Assembly: GCF_011759385.1 (NCBI RefSeq)
Contig: NZ_JAARLY010000009.1
Coordinates: forward strand, 1 to 64,000
DNA from: Oleiagrimonas sp. C23AA
GTDB lineage: Bacteria > Pseudomonadota > Gammaproteobacteria > Xanthomonadales > Rhodanobacteraceae
DNA length: 64,000 nucleotides
Direction: 5' to 3'
The number at the start of each line of letters is the position of its first letter. The stretch's first letter is position 1. Positions 42,882 through 51,327 of this stretch are shown one piece after another. Made by a program: the position numbers and the translations under genes. The notes under the pieces are model-generated. The model worked only from the letters and a program-made list of their open reading frames with translations, was not told the DNA's origin and ran no database searches.

Positions 42882-43967
42882 ATGATCGGCCGGTTTGCCC
42901 GGCGCCCGGGAACCACGTCCGCCCCGCGGACCGTCTCCATCATGGAGAGGGCGCCCCAGTTTGTCATCTACGCGCTGCATATTCCCTACTGCCTGTACCT
43001 GATGGTGCGCTACCGCGGCCTGACCCTGCCCACCATCGCCAATCCAGGCATCGACGGCAGCGGGCTTTCCAACGAGTCCAAGGCGGAACTCTTCGAGCTG
43101 ATGGGCCCGCTGGGACGGCGCCATCTGCCGGCCTACGTGGCCATCGAGGCCGGCGCCGATGCAATGGCACGGGCCCGGCAAGCCATGGTCGAGGTGGGGC
43201 TCAGTTTCCCGTTTATCGTCAAGCCCGATATCGGCCGACGCGGCTTCGGCGTCAAGCTGGTGCACAACGAGGCCGAGCTGGCCAAGCATCTGGCGCGCTT
43301 CCCGGCGGGCATCAAGCTGCTGATGCAGCGCTATGCGGCCGGACCGGGCGAAGTGGCGGTGTTCTATCTGCGCATGCCCTCGCAGGCACACGGCAAGATT
43401 CTGGCGCTGACCATCAAGCACTTTCCGGAAATGGTCGGCGACGGCCGCTCGACCCTGCGCGAACTGATTGTGCAAGATGACCGCGCACGCGCCTTTGCCA
43501 AGGTCTACTTCAAGCGAAATCGCGAGCATCTGGATGACGTGCTGGCGCCGGGCGAGCGCTTTCGCCTGGTCACCGTGGGCAACCATGTGCGTGGCGCGGC
43601 CTTCGAGAACGGCAGCCAGCACATCACCCCGGCCATGGAAAAAGCCTTCGATACCATCGCGCAGGAAGTCCCCGGCTTCTTCATCGGTCGCTTCGACGTG
43701 CGCTACACCACGCTGGAAGCGCTCAAGCGCGGCGAAGAATTTTCCATCGTCGAGTACAACGGTGCCGGTGGCGAACCCACCCATATCTGGGACCCGCGCA
43801 CCAGCATTGCCGAGACCTACGCCGGCCTGCTCGAGCACTGGAAATACCTGTACGCCGTCGGCGCCGAAAACCGCGCCCGCGGCGAACGCCCGATGAGCCT
43901 GCGTCAGGTGATTTCGCGCTTTCTGGCCGAGCTTCGGCTGATCAGCCGCTATCCCGACGAGGAATAA
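42882..43967 (+). CDS. ATP-grasp-fold ligase of unknown substrate
   Basis: A 361-residue protein with ATP-grasp features: FPFIVKPDIGRRGFGVKLVHNEAEL (Lys and Gly-rich loop), LLMQRYAAGPGEVAVFYLR, and the metal-binding end FIGRFDVRYTT with FSIVEYNGAGGEPTHIWDP. This resembles D-Ala-D-Ala ligase-type carboxylate-amine ligases. A hydrophobic stretch FVIYALHIPYCLYLMV near residues 26-41 suggests membrane association. ATG 42882 is given, but the Met at 42942 is an alternative. It is divergent from the DedA gene and may act on a lipid-linked or amino-group-bearing substrate made by the nearby aminotransferase (inference). Confidence 0.72.
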   Translation: MIGRFARRPGTTSAPRTVSIMERAPQFVIYALHIPYCLYLMVRYRGLTLPTIANPGIDGSGLSNESKAELFELMGPLGRRHLPAYVAIEAGADAMARARQAMVEVGLSFPFIVKPDIGRRGFGVKLVHNEAELAKHLARFPAGIKLLMQRYAAGPGEVAVFYLRMPSQAHGKILALTIKHFPEMVGDGRSTLRELIVQDDRARAFAKVYFKRNREHLDDVLAPGERFRLVTVGNHVRGAAFENGSQHITPAMEKAFDTIAQEVPGFFIGRFDVRYTTLEALKRGEEFSIVEYNGAGGEPTHIWDPRTSIAETYAGLLEHWKYLYAVGAENRARGERPMSLRQVISRFLAELRLISRYPDEE

Positions 43968-44018
43968 TGCGCACCTGCGCTGATCGAGAGCGCGACACCA
44001 CCGCAAGCCTGATAAATC

Positions 44019-44087
44019 GCGTCCGACGCGGTCGGGCGGGTCGATAGTCCCCACACCACCATCCGCTCACGCACCCGCGTCGGACGC
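44019..44087. repeat. Inverted repeat with 13-base arms between convergent genes
   Basis: GCGTCCGACGCGG at 44019-44031 and its exact complement at 44075-44087, with a 43-base spacer, lie between the ATP-grasp gene and the convergent peptide-transporter gene. A long stem-loop terminator or a dispersed palindromic repeat are both possible; other copies were not found in the window by eye. Confidence 0.6.
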
Positions 44088-44103
44088 AAAACCCTCGCCG
44101 GAC

Positions 44104-45606
44104 TTACTTGATGCCGTGCATCAGGCGATTGATCAGCGGTGCCAGCAAGAACAACAGCACGCCGCCGCCGGCCAGAATCCAGAAACCCATGGTGTAGCCG
44201 GACAGTGCCGAGGCCACCGTCAGCCCGCCCTCGCCGCTGACGTGGCCGGCGAACAGGCCCGCCAGGTTGTTGCCAATGGCCGTGGACAGGAACCAGCCGC
44301 CCATGGCCAGGCCGACCAGGCGCATCGGCGCCAGCTTGGTGACCATGGAAAGCCCGATCGGTGACAGGCAAAGCTCGCCGGCGGTCTGCAGCACGTAACA
44401 CAGCACCAGCGTCCACAGCGGAATCATGCCGCTGGCATCGACCAGCGAAGACAGCGCAAACATCAGCACGGCAAAGCCCAGCGCGTTGCCGATCAGGCCC
44501 AGGCCGAACTTGCGCGGAATCGACGGCTCGGCGCCGCGCCCGTCCAGCCACGCCCAGGCCGCGGCAATCAGCGGCGCCAGCGCGACAATGGCCACCGGGT
44601 TCACCGACTGGAACCAGCCCACCGGGAACTGCCAGCCGCCCAGGTTGCGATCGACGATGTTCTGCGCCAGGAAGTTGAATGAGCTGCCCGCCTGCTCGAA
44701 GAACATCCAGAACAGCACATTGAAGGCGAAGATGATCAGCATGGCGATCACGCGGTGGATCTGCACGCGGCCGTTGCGCACCGCCTCGACCACCAGCATC
44801 ACCGCCACGCCCAGGAAAAGCGCCATCAGCAGCCATTGGATCACCACCGCGCCGGCGCCGTCCATCAACAGATAGACCAGCGGCACGGCCACCGCCACAC
44901 CGATGATGACGTAAAGCAGGCGCTTGGGATCGGCCATCTCGGCGCTGAGCGGCCGACCGATATCGCCCAGCATGCGCCGGCCGATCCAGAACCACACCAG
45001 GCTGATCAGCATGCCGATGCCCGAGGCGGCGAACACCACGTGGTAGTTGTGGTGGCTGTCGCTGCCAAACACCTTGTCGGCCAGTATGCTGGTCAGGATC
45101 GGCGCAATCAGCGCGCCGGCGTTGATGCCCATATAGAAAAGCGTGAAGCCACGGTCGCGGCGCGAATCGCCGGTGGCATAGAGCTGGCCCACCATCGAGG
45201 AAATGTTGGGCTTGAACAGGCCGTTGCCGACGATGACCATCGACAGCCCGAAGACGAACACCGAGTGGTACGGCAGCATGATCGCGAAAAGCCCCGCCGC
45301 CATCACCACCGCACCCAGCAGGATCGAGCGCTGATAGCCGATGATCTTGTCGGCGACGTAGCCGCCAAATACCGCGGTGGCATAAACCAGCGCCAGATAG
45401 GCGCCGTAGGTACGGCTGGCCGAGGCTTGGCCGGCCTCATCGCCGTTCCAGAACTGCGCCACGATGTACAGCGTCAGCGCCCAGCGCATGCCGTAGAAGG
45501 CAAAGCGCTCCCAGAATTCGGTCATGAACAGCATCCACAACGGTCGTGGATGGCCCATGGTCTGCGGAAACTGCGGCGCGGCGGGCGCCTGATCGTGGCT
45601 GGTCAT
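44104..45606 (-). CDS. Proton-dependent oligopeptide transporter (POT/PTR2)
   Basis: Inner-membrane proton symporter for di- and tripeptides, 500 residues with 12-14 membrane segments. Signatures are the early EFWERFAFYGMRWALTLYI (ExxER-type proton motif), GNGLFKPNISSMVGQLY and DRGFTLFYMGINAGALIAPI. The gene stands alone. Upstream of its start lies a stem-loop at 45630-45659. Tryptophan dioxygenase follows in the same direction upstream, so both may serve amino-acid use. Confidence 0.93.
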   Translation of the reverse strand: MTSHDQAPAAPQFPQTMGHPRPLWMLFMTEFWERFAFYGMRWALTLYIVAQFWNGDEAGQASASRTYGAYLALVYATAVFGGYVADKIIGYQRSILLGAVVMAAGLFAIMLPYHSVFVFGLSMVIVGNGLFKPNISSMVGQLYATGDSRRDRGFTLFYMGINAGALIAPILTSILADKVFGSDSHHNYHVVFAASGIGMLISLVWFWIGRRMLGDIGRPLSAEMADPKRLLYVIIGVAVAVPLVYLLMDGAGAVVIQWLLMALFLGVAVMLVVEAVRNGRVQIHRVIAMLIIFAFNVLFWMFFEQAGSSFNFLAQNIVDRNLGGWQFPVGWFQSVNPVAIVALAPLIAAAWAWLDGRGAEPSIPRKFGLGLIGNALGFAVLMFALSSLVDASGMIPLWTLVLCYVLQTAGELCLSPIGLSMVTKLAPMRLVGLAMGGWFLSTAIGNNLAGLFAGHVSGEGGLTVASALSGYTMGFWILAGGGVLLFLLAPLINRLMHGIK

Positions 45607-45629
45607 GCGGTAAGAACGTCCCCTGATCC

Positions 45630-45659
45630 ATGCGACGCAGAAGCTTGCGTCATTCGCAT
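45630..45659 (-). promoter_or_regulatory. Stem-loop upstream of the peptide transporter
   Basis: Core stem GACGCA / TGCGTC with a six-base loop, extended outside a small bulge by ATGC / GCAT, located 24 bases before the transporter start codon. It may be an operator or a translation-affecting leader hairpin; there is no supporting motif. Confidence 0.3.
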
Positions 45660-45725
45660 GAACTTACGAAAAGAACGTGCAGATGTACCTGCCCGCGCCG
45701 GGGGCGTCAATCCCGGCGCGCTCGA

Positions 45726-46577
45726 TCAACGACCCAATTCGGTGCGCACGTCCAGCAATTCCGGGAAGAAACGCAGCTCCAGCGCCTGCTTGAGAAAACC
45801 CACGCCGGACGAGCCACCGGTGCCACGACGATGGCCGATGATGCGCTCGACCGTCTTCATGTGGCGAAAACGCCACAGCTGGAAGTGCTCCTCGATATCC
45901 ACCAGCGTTTCGCACAGGTGGTACTCCTGCCAGTAGGTGGCCGGATCCTCGTAGATGGCCTTGAACACCGGCAGCAGCGCCTCGTCGGCACAGTAGGCCT
46001 GGCGCCAGTCGCGCTCAAGGCGCGAGGCCGGCACCGCATGGCCGCGTCGCGCCAGCCAGGCCAGCGCGCGGTCATACAGGCCCGGCGCGTCCAGGCGTGC
46101 CGCCAGCGCTGCATGGGCTTGTGGATCGTGCGCGAACACCTCCAGCATTTGCGCGCTCTTGTTGCCCAGCGCAAATTCCACCTGACGGTACTGCGCCGAC
46201 TGGAAACCCGAGGACGGCCCCAGCCGATCGCGAAACTGCAGATATTCGTGCGGCGTCAGCGTCTCCAGCACCGCCCACTGCTCAAACAGCTGACGCTGGA
46301 TCTGCTTGACCCGCGCCAGGATCTTCAAGGCCGCGTCCATGGCATCGGCATCGATATGCGCCATCGCCGCATCCAGCTCGTGCAGGATCAGCTTCAGCCA
46401 CAGCTCGGAAACCTGATGCTGCACGATGAACAGCATCTCATCGTGATAGGCCGGCTCGGACAACGGGCGCTGCGCATTCAGCAACAGGTCCAGGCGCAGA
46501 TAACCGGCATAGGTGAGGCGGCCTTCGAGGTCGCGCTCGATGCCCTGCTCCAGTTCACGCTGGTTCGATTCACTCAT
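45726..46577 (-). CDS. kynA: Tryptophan 2,3-dioxygenase
   Basis: Haem enzyme converting L-tryptophan to N-formylkynurenine, first step of the kynurenine route. The 283-residue protein has the family order: [39 protein letters not shown] (substrate-binding His/Phe/Tyr/Arg region), [17 protein letters not shown], and the haem-ligand region [25 protein letters not shown]. Start at 46577 is chosen over one 222 bases upstream, which would run through non-family sequence. Other kynurenine genes are not in the window. Confidence 0.95.
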   Translation of the reverse strand: MSESNQRELEQGIERDLEGRLTYAGYLRLDLLLNAQRPLSEPAYHDEMLFIVQHQVSELWLKLILHELDAAMAHIDADAMDAALKILARVKQIQRQLFEQWAVLETLTPHEYLQFRDRLGPSSGFQSAQYRQVEFALGNKSAQMLEVFAHDPQAHAALAARLDAPGLYDRALAWLARRGHAVPASRLERDWRQAYCADEALLPVFKAIYEDPATYWQEYHLCETLVDIEEHFQLWRFRHMKTVERIIGHRRGTGGSSGVGFLKQALELRFFPELLDVRTELGR

Positions 46578-46948
46578 GGCACTTGGCAAAAACGCGCGTG
46601 GAAAGGCGCCAAGCATAGCAACTGCGAGGGCCATTCCGGCCGCAAGGCTTTGCTGCGCTGTACCTTGCCTTGCCATATGCCCTGTTGTTATCAAGGGCGG
46701 CCCATCCGCGGACATCGCGGCGTGTCGGCCCCGCTGGAAGGGCCTGCGCTGCACGTATTCAGCCGCTCGCGGCCCCGGATGCCGCCCGGCGTGAGACAAT
46801 AGGCGCTTTGCGGCGCCTGCATCTCAGGCACGGCCTGCGCAGCTTCGCTCCCTGGACGGGGAACGGATGCCGCGCGGCCATGGTCTGGTATGCGGCCCAC
46901 GCCAGCGACGGCTTCCATCTTTCTCCACCTCACCTTCGGGAGGATCTC
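46578..46948. other. Divergent intergenic region without recognised gene
   Basis: A 371-base region between kynA and the 2-oxoacid dehydrogenase operon. It must contain both promoters. An open frame in phase with the E1-alpha gene runs through part of it, but a GTG with GGGAGG at 46938-46943 marks the likely true start. A short repeat GGCGC-N5-GGCGCC near 46802 is the only notable structure. Confidence 0.5.
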
Positions 46949-48028
46949 GTGTCCATCGCCGCCACTTTCGAAATCCAATACCTGCAGTACCTCGATCCCG
47001 AGGGCAAACAGGTGCGTGACGACCTGCCGGCCTTCGCCGAAGACACCGAGCACATGGTCGAGCTGTACAAGCTGATGGTGTCCACGCGCGTATTCGATGC
47101 CAAGTCGGTGGCGCTGCAGCGCACCGGCAAGCTGGGCACCTACGCCTCGTGCCTGGGTCATGAAGCGGCTCACGTCGGCATCGGTTCGGCGATGGCCGCC
47201 GAGGACGTGCTGGCGCCGAGCTACCGCGAATACGGCGCACAGCTGTATCGCGGCGTGCAACCGCGCGAGGTCTACACCTACTGGGGCGGCGACGAGCGCG
47301 GCAACGATTACCAGAACGAGCCGGCACGTCACGATTTTCCGTGGTCGGTGCCGATTGCCACGCAGTGCCTGCACGCGGCCGGCTCGGCGCTGGCCTTCAA
47401 GATCCGCGAGGAAAAGCGCGTGGCCGTGTGCACCATCGGCGACGGCGGCTCCTCCAAGGGCGATTTCTACGGCGCCATCAACATCGCCGGCGCGCAGAAG
47501 CTGCCGCTGGTGGCGGTGATCGTCAACAACCAGTGGGCGATCTCCGTGCCGCGCCATATCCAGACCGGCGCCGAAACGCTGGCGCAGAAGGGTATCGCCG
47601 CCGGCATCCCGACCATCCAGGTCGACGGCAACGACATCATCGCCGTGCGCAAGGCCATGGGTGATGCCCTGGAGCGCGCCCGCAACGGCGAAGGCCCCAG
47701 CGTGATCGAGGCGGTCACCTATCGCCTGGGCGATCACACCACCGCCGACGACGCGCGCCGCTACCGCGGCGAGGACGAGGTCAAGGACGCCTGGACCAAG
47801 GACCCGGTGGTGCGCCTGCGTGCCTGGCTGGAAGCCAAGGGCGTGTGGAACGAGGAAAAGGAAGAAGCCTGGAAGGCCGAGTGCGACGAGTGGATGGACA
47901 ACGAGGTCAACGCCTATCTGGAAAACAAGGCGCAACCGACCTCGGCGATCTTCGACTACACCTTCGCCGAGATGCCCGAAGACCTGGCGCGCCAGCGCGA
48001 GCAGGCCATCGAACTCGACCGCCAGTAA
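46949..48028 (+). CDS. pdhA: 2-Oxoacid dehydrogenase E1 component, alpha subunit
   Basis: Thiamine-diphosphate subunit of a heterotetrameric E1 (359 residues) that decarboxylates pyruvate or a branched-chain 2-oxoacid. The ThDP motif is GDGGSSKGDFYGAINIA ending in VNNQWAIS; the phosphorylation-loop-like region YRLGDHTTADDARRYR and LGHEAAHVGIGSAM fit the family. The start is GTG at 46949 after GGGAGG. The alpha/beta type contrasts with the single-chain AceE of enterics; in Xanthomonadales such operons are usually annotated pyruvate dehydrogenase, but branched-chain specificity cannot be ruled out. It is followed after 20 bases by E1-beta. Confidence 0.9.
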   Translation: MSIAATFEIQYLQYLDPEGKQVRDDLPAFAEDTEHMVELYKLMVSTRVFDAKSVALQRTGKLGTYASCLGHEAAHVGIGSAMAAEDVLAPSYREYGAQLYRGVQPREVYTYWGGDERGNDYQNEPARHDFPWSVPIATQCLHAAGSALAFKIREEKRVAVCTIGDGGSSKGDFYGAINIAGAQKLPLVAVIVNNQWAISVPRHIQTGAETLAQKGIAAGIPTIQVDGNDIIAVRKAMGDALERARNGEGPSVIEAVTYRLGDHTTADDARRYRGEDEVKDAWTKDPVVRLRAWLEAKGVWNEEKEEAWKAECDEWMDNEVNAYLENKAQPTSAIFDYTFAEMPEDLARQREQAIELDRQ

Positions 48029-48048
48029 GGTTCCAGGAGTAGCAACAC

Positions 48049-49029
48049 ATGGCACAGATCACCCTTATTGAAGCAGTGACCCAGGCGCTGGCGTACGAGA
48101 TGCAGCACGACCAAAGCGTCGTCGTGCTGGGCGAGGACGTGGGCGTCAACGGCGGCGTGTTCCGCGCCACGCAGGGCCTGCAGAAGAAGTTCGGCGAACT
48201 GCGCGTGCTCGACACGCCGCTGGACGAAACCACCATCGCCGGCGTCACCGTAGGCATGGCCGCGCAGGGCATGAAGCCGGTGGCCGAGGCCCAGTTCGAA
48301 GGCTTCATCTACCCGATGATGGAGCAGATTGCCTGCCACGCCGCCCGCCTGCGCAACCGCACCCGCGGCCGCCTGACGGTGCCGGCGGTGTTCCGCGCGC
48401 CCTGGGGCGGCGGCATCCGCGCGCCCGAGCATCACTCGGAAGCCAACGAACACCTGTTCACCAACATCCCGGGCCTGCGCGTGGTCATGCCGTCCTCGCC
48501 GGCACGCGCCTACGGCCTGCTGCTGGCCGCGATCCGCGATCCGGACCCGGTGATGTTCTTCGAGCCCAAGCGCATCTATCGCCAGTACAAGGAAGAAGTG
48601 CCCGACGACGGCGAAGCGCTGCCGCTGGACGTGTGCTTCGTGCTGCGCGATGGCACCGACGTGACCCTGGTGACCTGGGGCGCGCAGGTGAAGGAGTGTC
48701 TGGAAACGGCCGACGCACTGGCCGAGGAAGGCATCAGCGCCGAAGTCATCGACGTGGCCACCCTGACGCCGCTGGACTTTGACACCATCGCCGAGTCGGT
48801 GTCCAAGACCGGCCGCTGCGTGATCGTGCACGAGGCACCCAAGACCGCCGGCTTCGGTGCCGAAATCGCTGCGCGTCTGGCCGAGGAATGCCTGTACGAC
48901 CTGCTGGCGCCGGTGCAGCGCGTCACCGGTTACGACACGCACATTCCGCTGTTCCGCCAGGAAATGAAGTACCTGCCCAGCGTCGAGCGCATCAGCGCCG
49001 CCGTGCACAAGACGCTGGCGGTAAGCTGA
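48049..49029 (+). CDS. pdhB: 2-Oxoacid dehydrogenase E1 component, beta subunit
   Basis: A 326-residue transketolase-like beta subunit. It contains VVLGEDVGVNGGVFRATQGL with the ThDP-activating Glu, RVLDTPLDETTIAGVTVGMA, RAPWGGGIRAPEHHSEANEH with catalytic His, and a C-terminal domain VIDVATLTPLDFDTIAESV. It forms the E1 heterotetramer with the preceding subunit. A ribosome site (CCAGGAG) lies before its ATG. The E2 gene follows after 81 bases in the same direction. Confidence 0.93.
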   Translation: MAQITLIEAVTQALAYEMQHDQSVVVLGEDVGVNGGVFRATQGLQKKFGELRVLDTPLDETTIAGVTVGMAAQGMKPVAEAQFEGFIYPMMEQIACHAARLRNRTRGRLTVPAVFRAPWGGGIRAPEHHSEANEHLFTNIPGLRVVMPSSPARAYGLLLAAIRDPDPVMFFEPKRIYRQYKEEVPDDGEALPLDVCFVLRDGTDVTLVTWGAQVKECLETADALAEEGISAEVIDVATLTPLDFDTIAESVSKTGRCVIVHEAPKTAGFGAEIAARLAEECLYDLLAPVQRVTGYDTHIPLFRQEMKYLPSVERISAAVHKTLAVS

Positions 49030-49110
49030 GTTCCTTGCCGGGAGCCGCCGCGGGCCGACGCGCCCCGCTGCGGCTCCCCGTTACCCATTCTCCATTCCCG
49101 GATAAAAGCC

Positions 49111-50478
49111 ATGGCTGATATCAAGACATTCAACCTGCCCGACCTTGGCGAGGGCCTGCCCGACGCCACCATCGTCGAGTGGCACGTGAAGGAAGGCGAC
49201 GACATCAAGCTCGACGCGCCGCTGGCGTCGATGGAGACGGCCAAGGCCGTGGTCGACGTGCCCTCGCCCTATACCGGCAAGGTGGTCAAGCTGCACGGCG
49301 CTGAAGGCGACGTCATCGAAACCGGTTCGCCACTGGCCGACTTCGAGCCCGATCCCAATGCCAAGCAGCGCGCCGATTCGCAGGATACCGGCCACCACCA
49401 CGGCCCGAAAAAGAAAAAGGACGAGCCGAAAAAGATCGTCACCGCTTCTGATGAGGGCGGCGAGATCGAGTCCGGCGAAGGCGATCGCGAGGATGCCGGC
49501 ACCGTGGTCGGCGCCATGTCCGCTGGCGACACCGTGCATGTGGAGCAGGTCTCCAGCGCCGGTGGCGTGAAAGCCGTGCCGGCCGTGCGCGCGCTGGCCC
49601 GCAAGCTCAAGGTGGATCTGTCCAAGGTACGCGCCAGCGGCGCCGAGGGCGTGATCACGCTGAAAGACGTCAAGCAGGCCGCCGCCGACGGCAGCGCCCC
49701 GCTGGGTGCCGCGCCGGCCCGCGCCTCGGCCGTGTCGCAGCAGAGCGCCGCTGCGGCGCCGGCTGCCGCGCCGCAGCGCAGCACCACCTCGCAGTCGGGC
49801 AAGCCGATGCGCACGCGCCCGCCGGCCAGCGACGCCGTGCTGGGTCAGCCCGAGCAGCTCAAGGGCGTGCGTCGCAACATGGCACGCGTGATGGCCGATG
49901 CGCATGCCAACGTGGTGCCGACCACCATCGTCGACGACGCCGACCTGCATGCCTGGATCGGCAAGCAGGACATCACCGCCCGACTGGTGCGCGCGATCTG
50001 TGCCGCCTGCAAGGCGGTGCCGGCGCTCAACGCCTGGTTCGACGGCGACAACCTGACCCGCACCATGCATCCGCACGTGGACATCGGCATTGCCGTGGAC
50101 ACCGAGGACGGCCTGTTCGTGCCGGCGCTGCGCAATGCCGACATGCTCGACGGCGCCGGCGTGCGTTCGGCCATCAAGCGCCTGCGCACGCAGGTCGAGG
50201 ACCGCTCGATCCCGTCCTCGGAGCTGTCCGGCTACACCATCAGCCTGTCCAACTTCGGCATGTTCGCCGGCCGCTACGCCACGCCGGTGGTGGTGCCGCC
50301 GACGGTCGCCATCATCGGTGCCGGCAAGCTGAGCCACGATGTGGTCGCGGTGATGGGTGGCGTCGAAACCCATCGCCGCATGCCGCTGTCGCTGACCTTC
50401 GATCACCGCGCCGCCACCGGCGGCGAGGCCGCGCGCTTCCTGAAGGCGCTGATCGACGACATGTCGCAGCCCAACTGA
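49111..50478 (+). CDS. Dihydrolipoamide acyltransferase, E2 component
   Basis: Core of the complex, transferring the acyl group from lipoyl to CoA. Domain order in 455 residues: one lipoyl domain (1-80; lipoylated K45 in METAKAVVD), an acidic/Lys linker (HHHGPKKKKDEP), the E1/E3-binding domain (153-189, VPAVRALARKLKVDLSKV), an Ala/Pro linker, and the catalytic domain (245-455). The active-site motif, normally HxxxDG, reads H432-RAA-T436-G here (FDHRAATGGEAARF), so the acid Asp is Thr. The rest of the domain looks intact (NFGMFAGRYATPVVVPP). An E3 gene is not adjacent. A strong terminator follows. Confidence 0.9.
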   Translation: MADIKTFNLPDLGEGLPDATIVEWHVKEGDDIKLDAPLASMETAKAVVDVPSPYTGKVVKLHGAEGDVIETGSPLADFEPDPNAKQRADSQDTGHHHGPKKKKDEPKKIVTASDEGGEIESGEGDREDAGTVVGAMSAGDTVHVEQVSSAGGVKAVPAVRALARKLKVDLSKVRASGAEGVITLKDVKQAAADGSAPLGAAPARASAVSQQSAAAAPAAAPQRSTTSQSGKPMRTRPPASDAVLGQPEQLKGVRRNMARVMADAHANVVPTTIVDDADLHAWIGKQDITARLVRAICAACKAVPALNAWFDGDNLTRTMHPHVDIGIAVDTEDGLFVPALRNADMLDGAGVRSAIKRLRTQVEDRSIPSSELSGYTISLSNFGMFAGRYATPVVVPPTVAIIGAGKLSHDVVAVMGGVETHRRMPLSLTFDHRAATGGEAARFLKALIDDMSQPN

Positions 50479-50504
50479 TCGGCACCGTCAGCTCATGCAA
50501 TATG

Positions 50505-50537
50505 AAAAAAGGGCGCCCTGCGGGGCGCCCTTTTTTT
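50505..50537 (+). terminator. Intrinsic terminator of the E1-E2 operon
   Basis: AAAAAA, an eight-base-pair stem GGGCGCCC / GGGCGCCC with tetraloop TGCG, then seven T residues, 26 bases past the E2 stop. Symmetric A and T tracts make it bidirectional in principle. Confidence 0.95.
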
Positions 50538-50606
50538 GGCATTGTCGGCCGCTTCAGCGGTAGTCGCCATACTCGAGACACGTCTCGCTTTCCCACGGAA
50601 TGCCGC

Positions 50607-50987
50607 ATGCACCACAGCCGCCAGTGTCACCTGGTGATCGATTGCCACGGCGCCGACCTTGAACAGGCCGCCGCACGCCGGAGTCGTGCGTTGGGCCATG
50701 GCATAACCAACGCTGGCAATGCCGATACGCGCTATGCGGTGCTCGACACGCCACCGGACGCGCTGCGCGTACCGCTGCAACGGGTCGACCACGACAGCCG
50801 CGTGCACCTGGATCTTGAAACCGATGATCTGGAAGCCGAAGCGGCGCGCCTGGAAGCGCTCGGCGCGACACGCATCCAGCAGGTGCAAGGGCGCTGGTGA
50901 GTGATGCAGGCGCCGACCGGCCATCGCTTTTGCATCGTGCACCGAGCCGACGGCCTGCATGGCGCACACGTCAATCGCCGGGACTGA
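50607..50987 (+). pseudogene. VOC (glyoxalase-like) protein with in-frame stop
   Basis: Reads MHHSRQCHLVIDCHGADLEQ through AVLDTPPDALRVPLQRV, HLDLETDDLEAEAARLEALG and QVQGRW, then TGA at 50898-50900. It continues in the same frame with VMQAPTGHRFCIVHR to a stop at 50985. In glyoxalase_6-like VOC proteins this region is W-x-VM-x-DPxGxxFCVV, so the stop stands exactly where a residue, often Trp (TGG), is expected. A single G-to-A change would explain it. The first part alone (97 codons) lacks the last strands of the fold. Function of the intact family member is unknown. Confidence 0.7.
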
Positions 50988-51003
50988 ACGTGCGCGAAGG
51001 CGG

Positions 51004-51327
51004 TCAGCGCGGCTTGGGCCAAAGCCGCGCGCGCAGCGGCACGGCAGACAACAGCACCACGGTAAAACCGGCATAGGCGTACAGCGCCGACATCACCTGC
51101 GGCCACATGTCGCCCGGACGCGAACCGGCCATGCCCGCCACGGCGTGCGCGCTGCTCTGGTAACCCCACATATCACACACCACGGCGGCTGCCAGCGACA
51201 ACACGATCACAGCGCTATCGAACAAGCGGCGCCGCGCGTGCTTGGGCAGATGACGGGGAAACAGCCCGTACAGCACCGCCATGATGATCAGACAGGGGGC
51301 CATCAGAAACAGCCCGAGGAAGCGCAT
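51004..51327 (-). CDS. Small membrane protein of unknown function
   Basis: A 107-residue protein with three hydrophobic segments (FLGLFLMAPCLIIMAVLYGLF, FDSAVIVLSLAAAVVCDMWGY, MSALYAYAGFTVVLLSAVPL). The loop FPRHLPKHARRR is basic, which places it inside. I do not recognise a family. Its ATG shares one base with the trpS stop (TGATG), so it is translated by coupling with trpS. Nothing else suggests a function. Confidence 0.6.
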   Translation of the reverse strand: MRFLGLFLMAPCLIIMAVLYGLFPRHLPKHARRRLFDSAVIVLSLAAAVVCDMWGYQSSAHAVAGMAGSRPGDMWPQVMSALYAYAGFTVVLLSAVPLRARLWPKPR

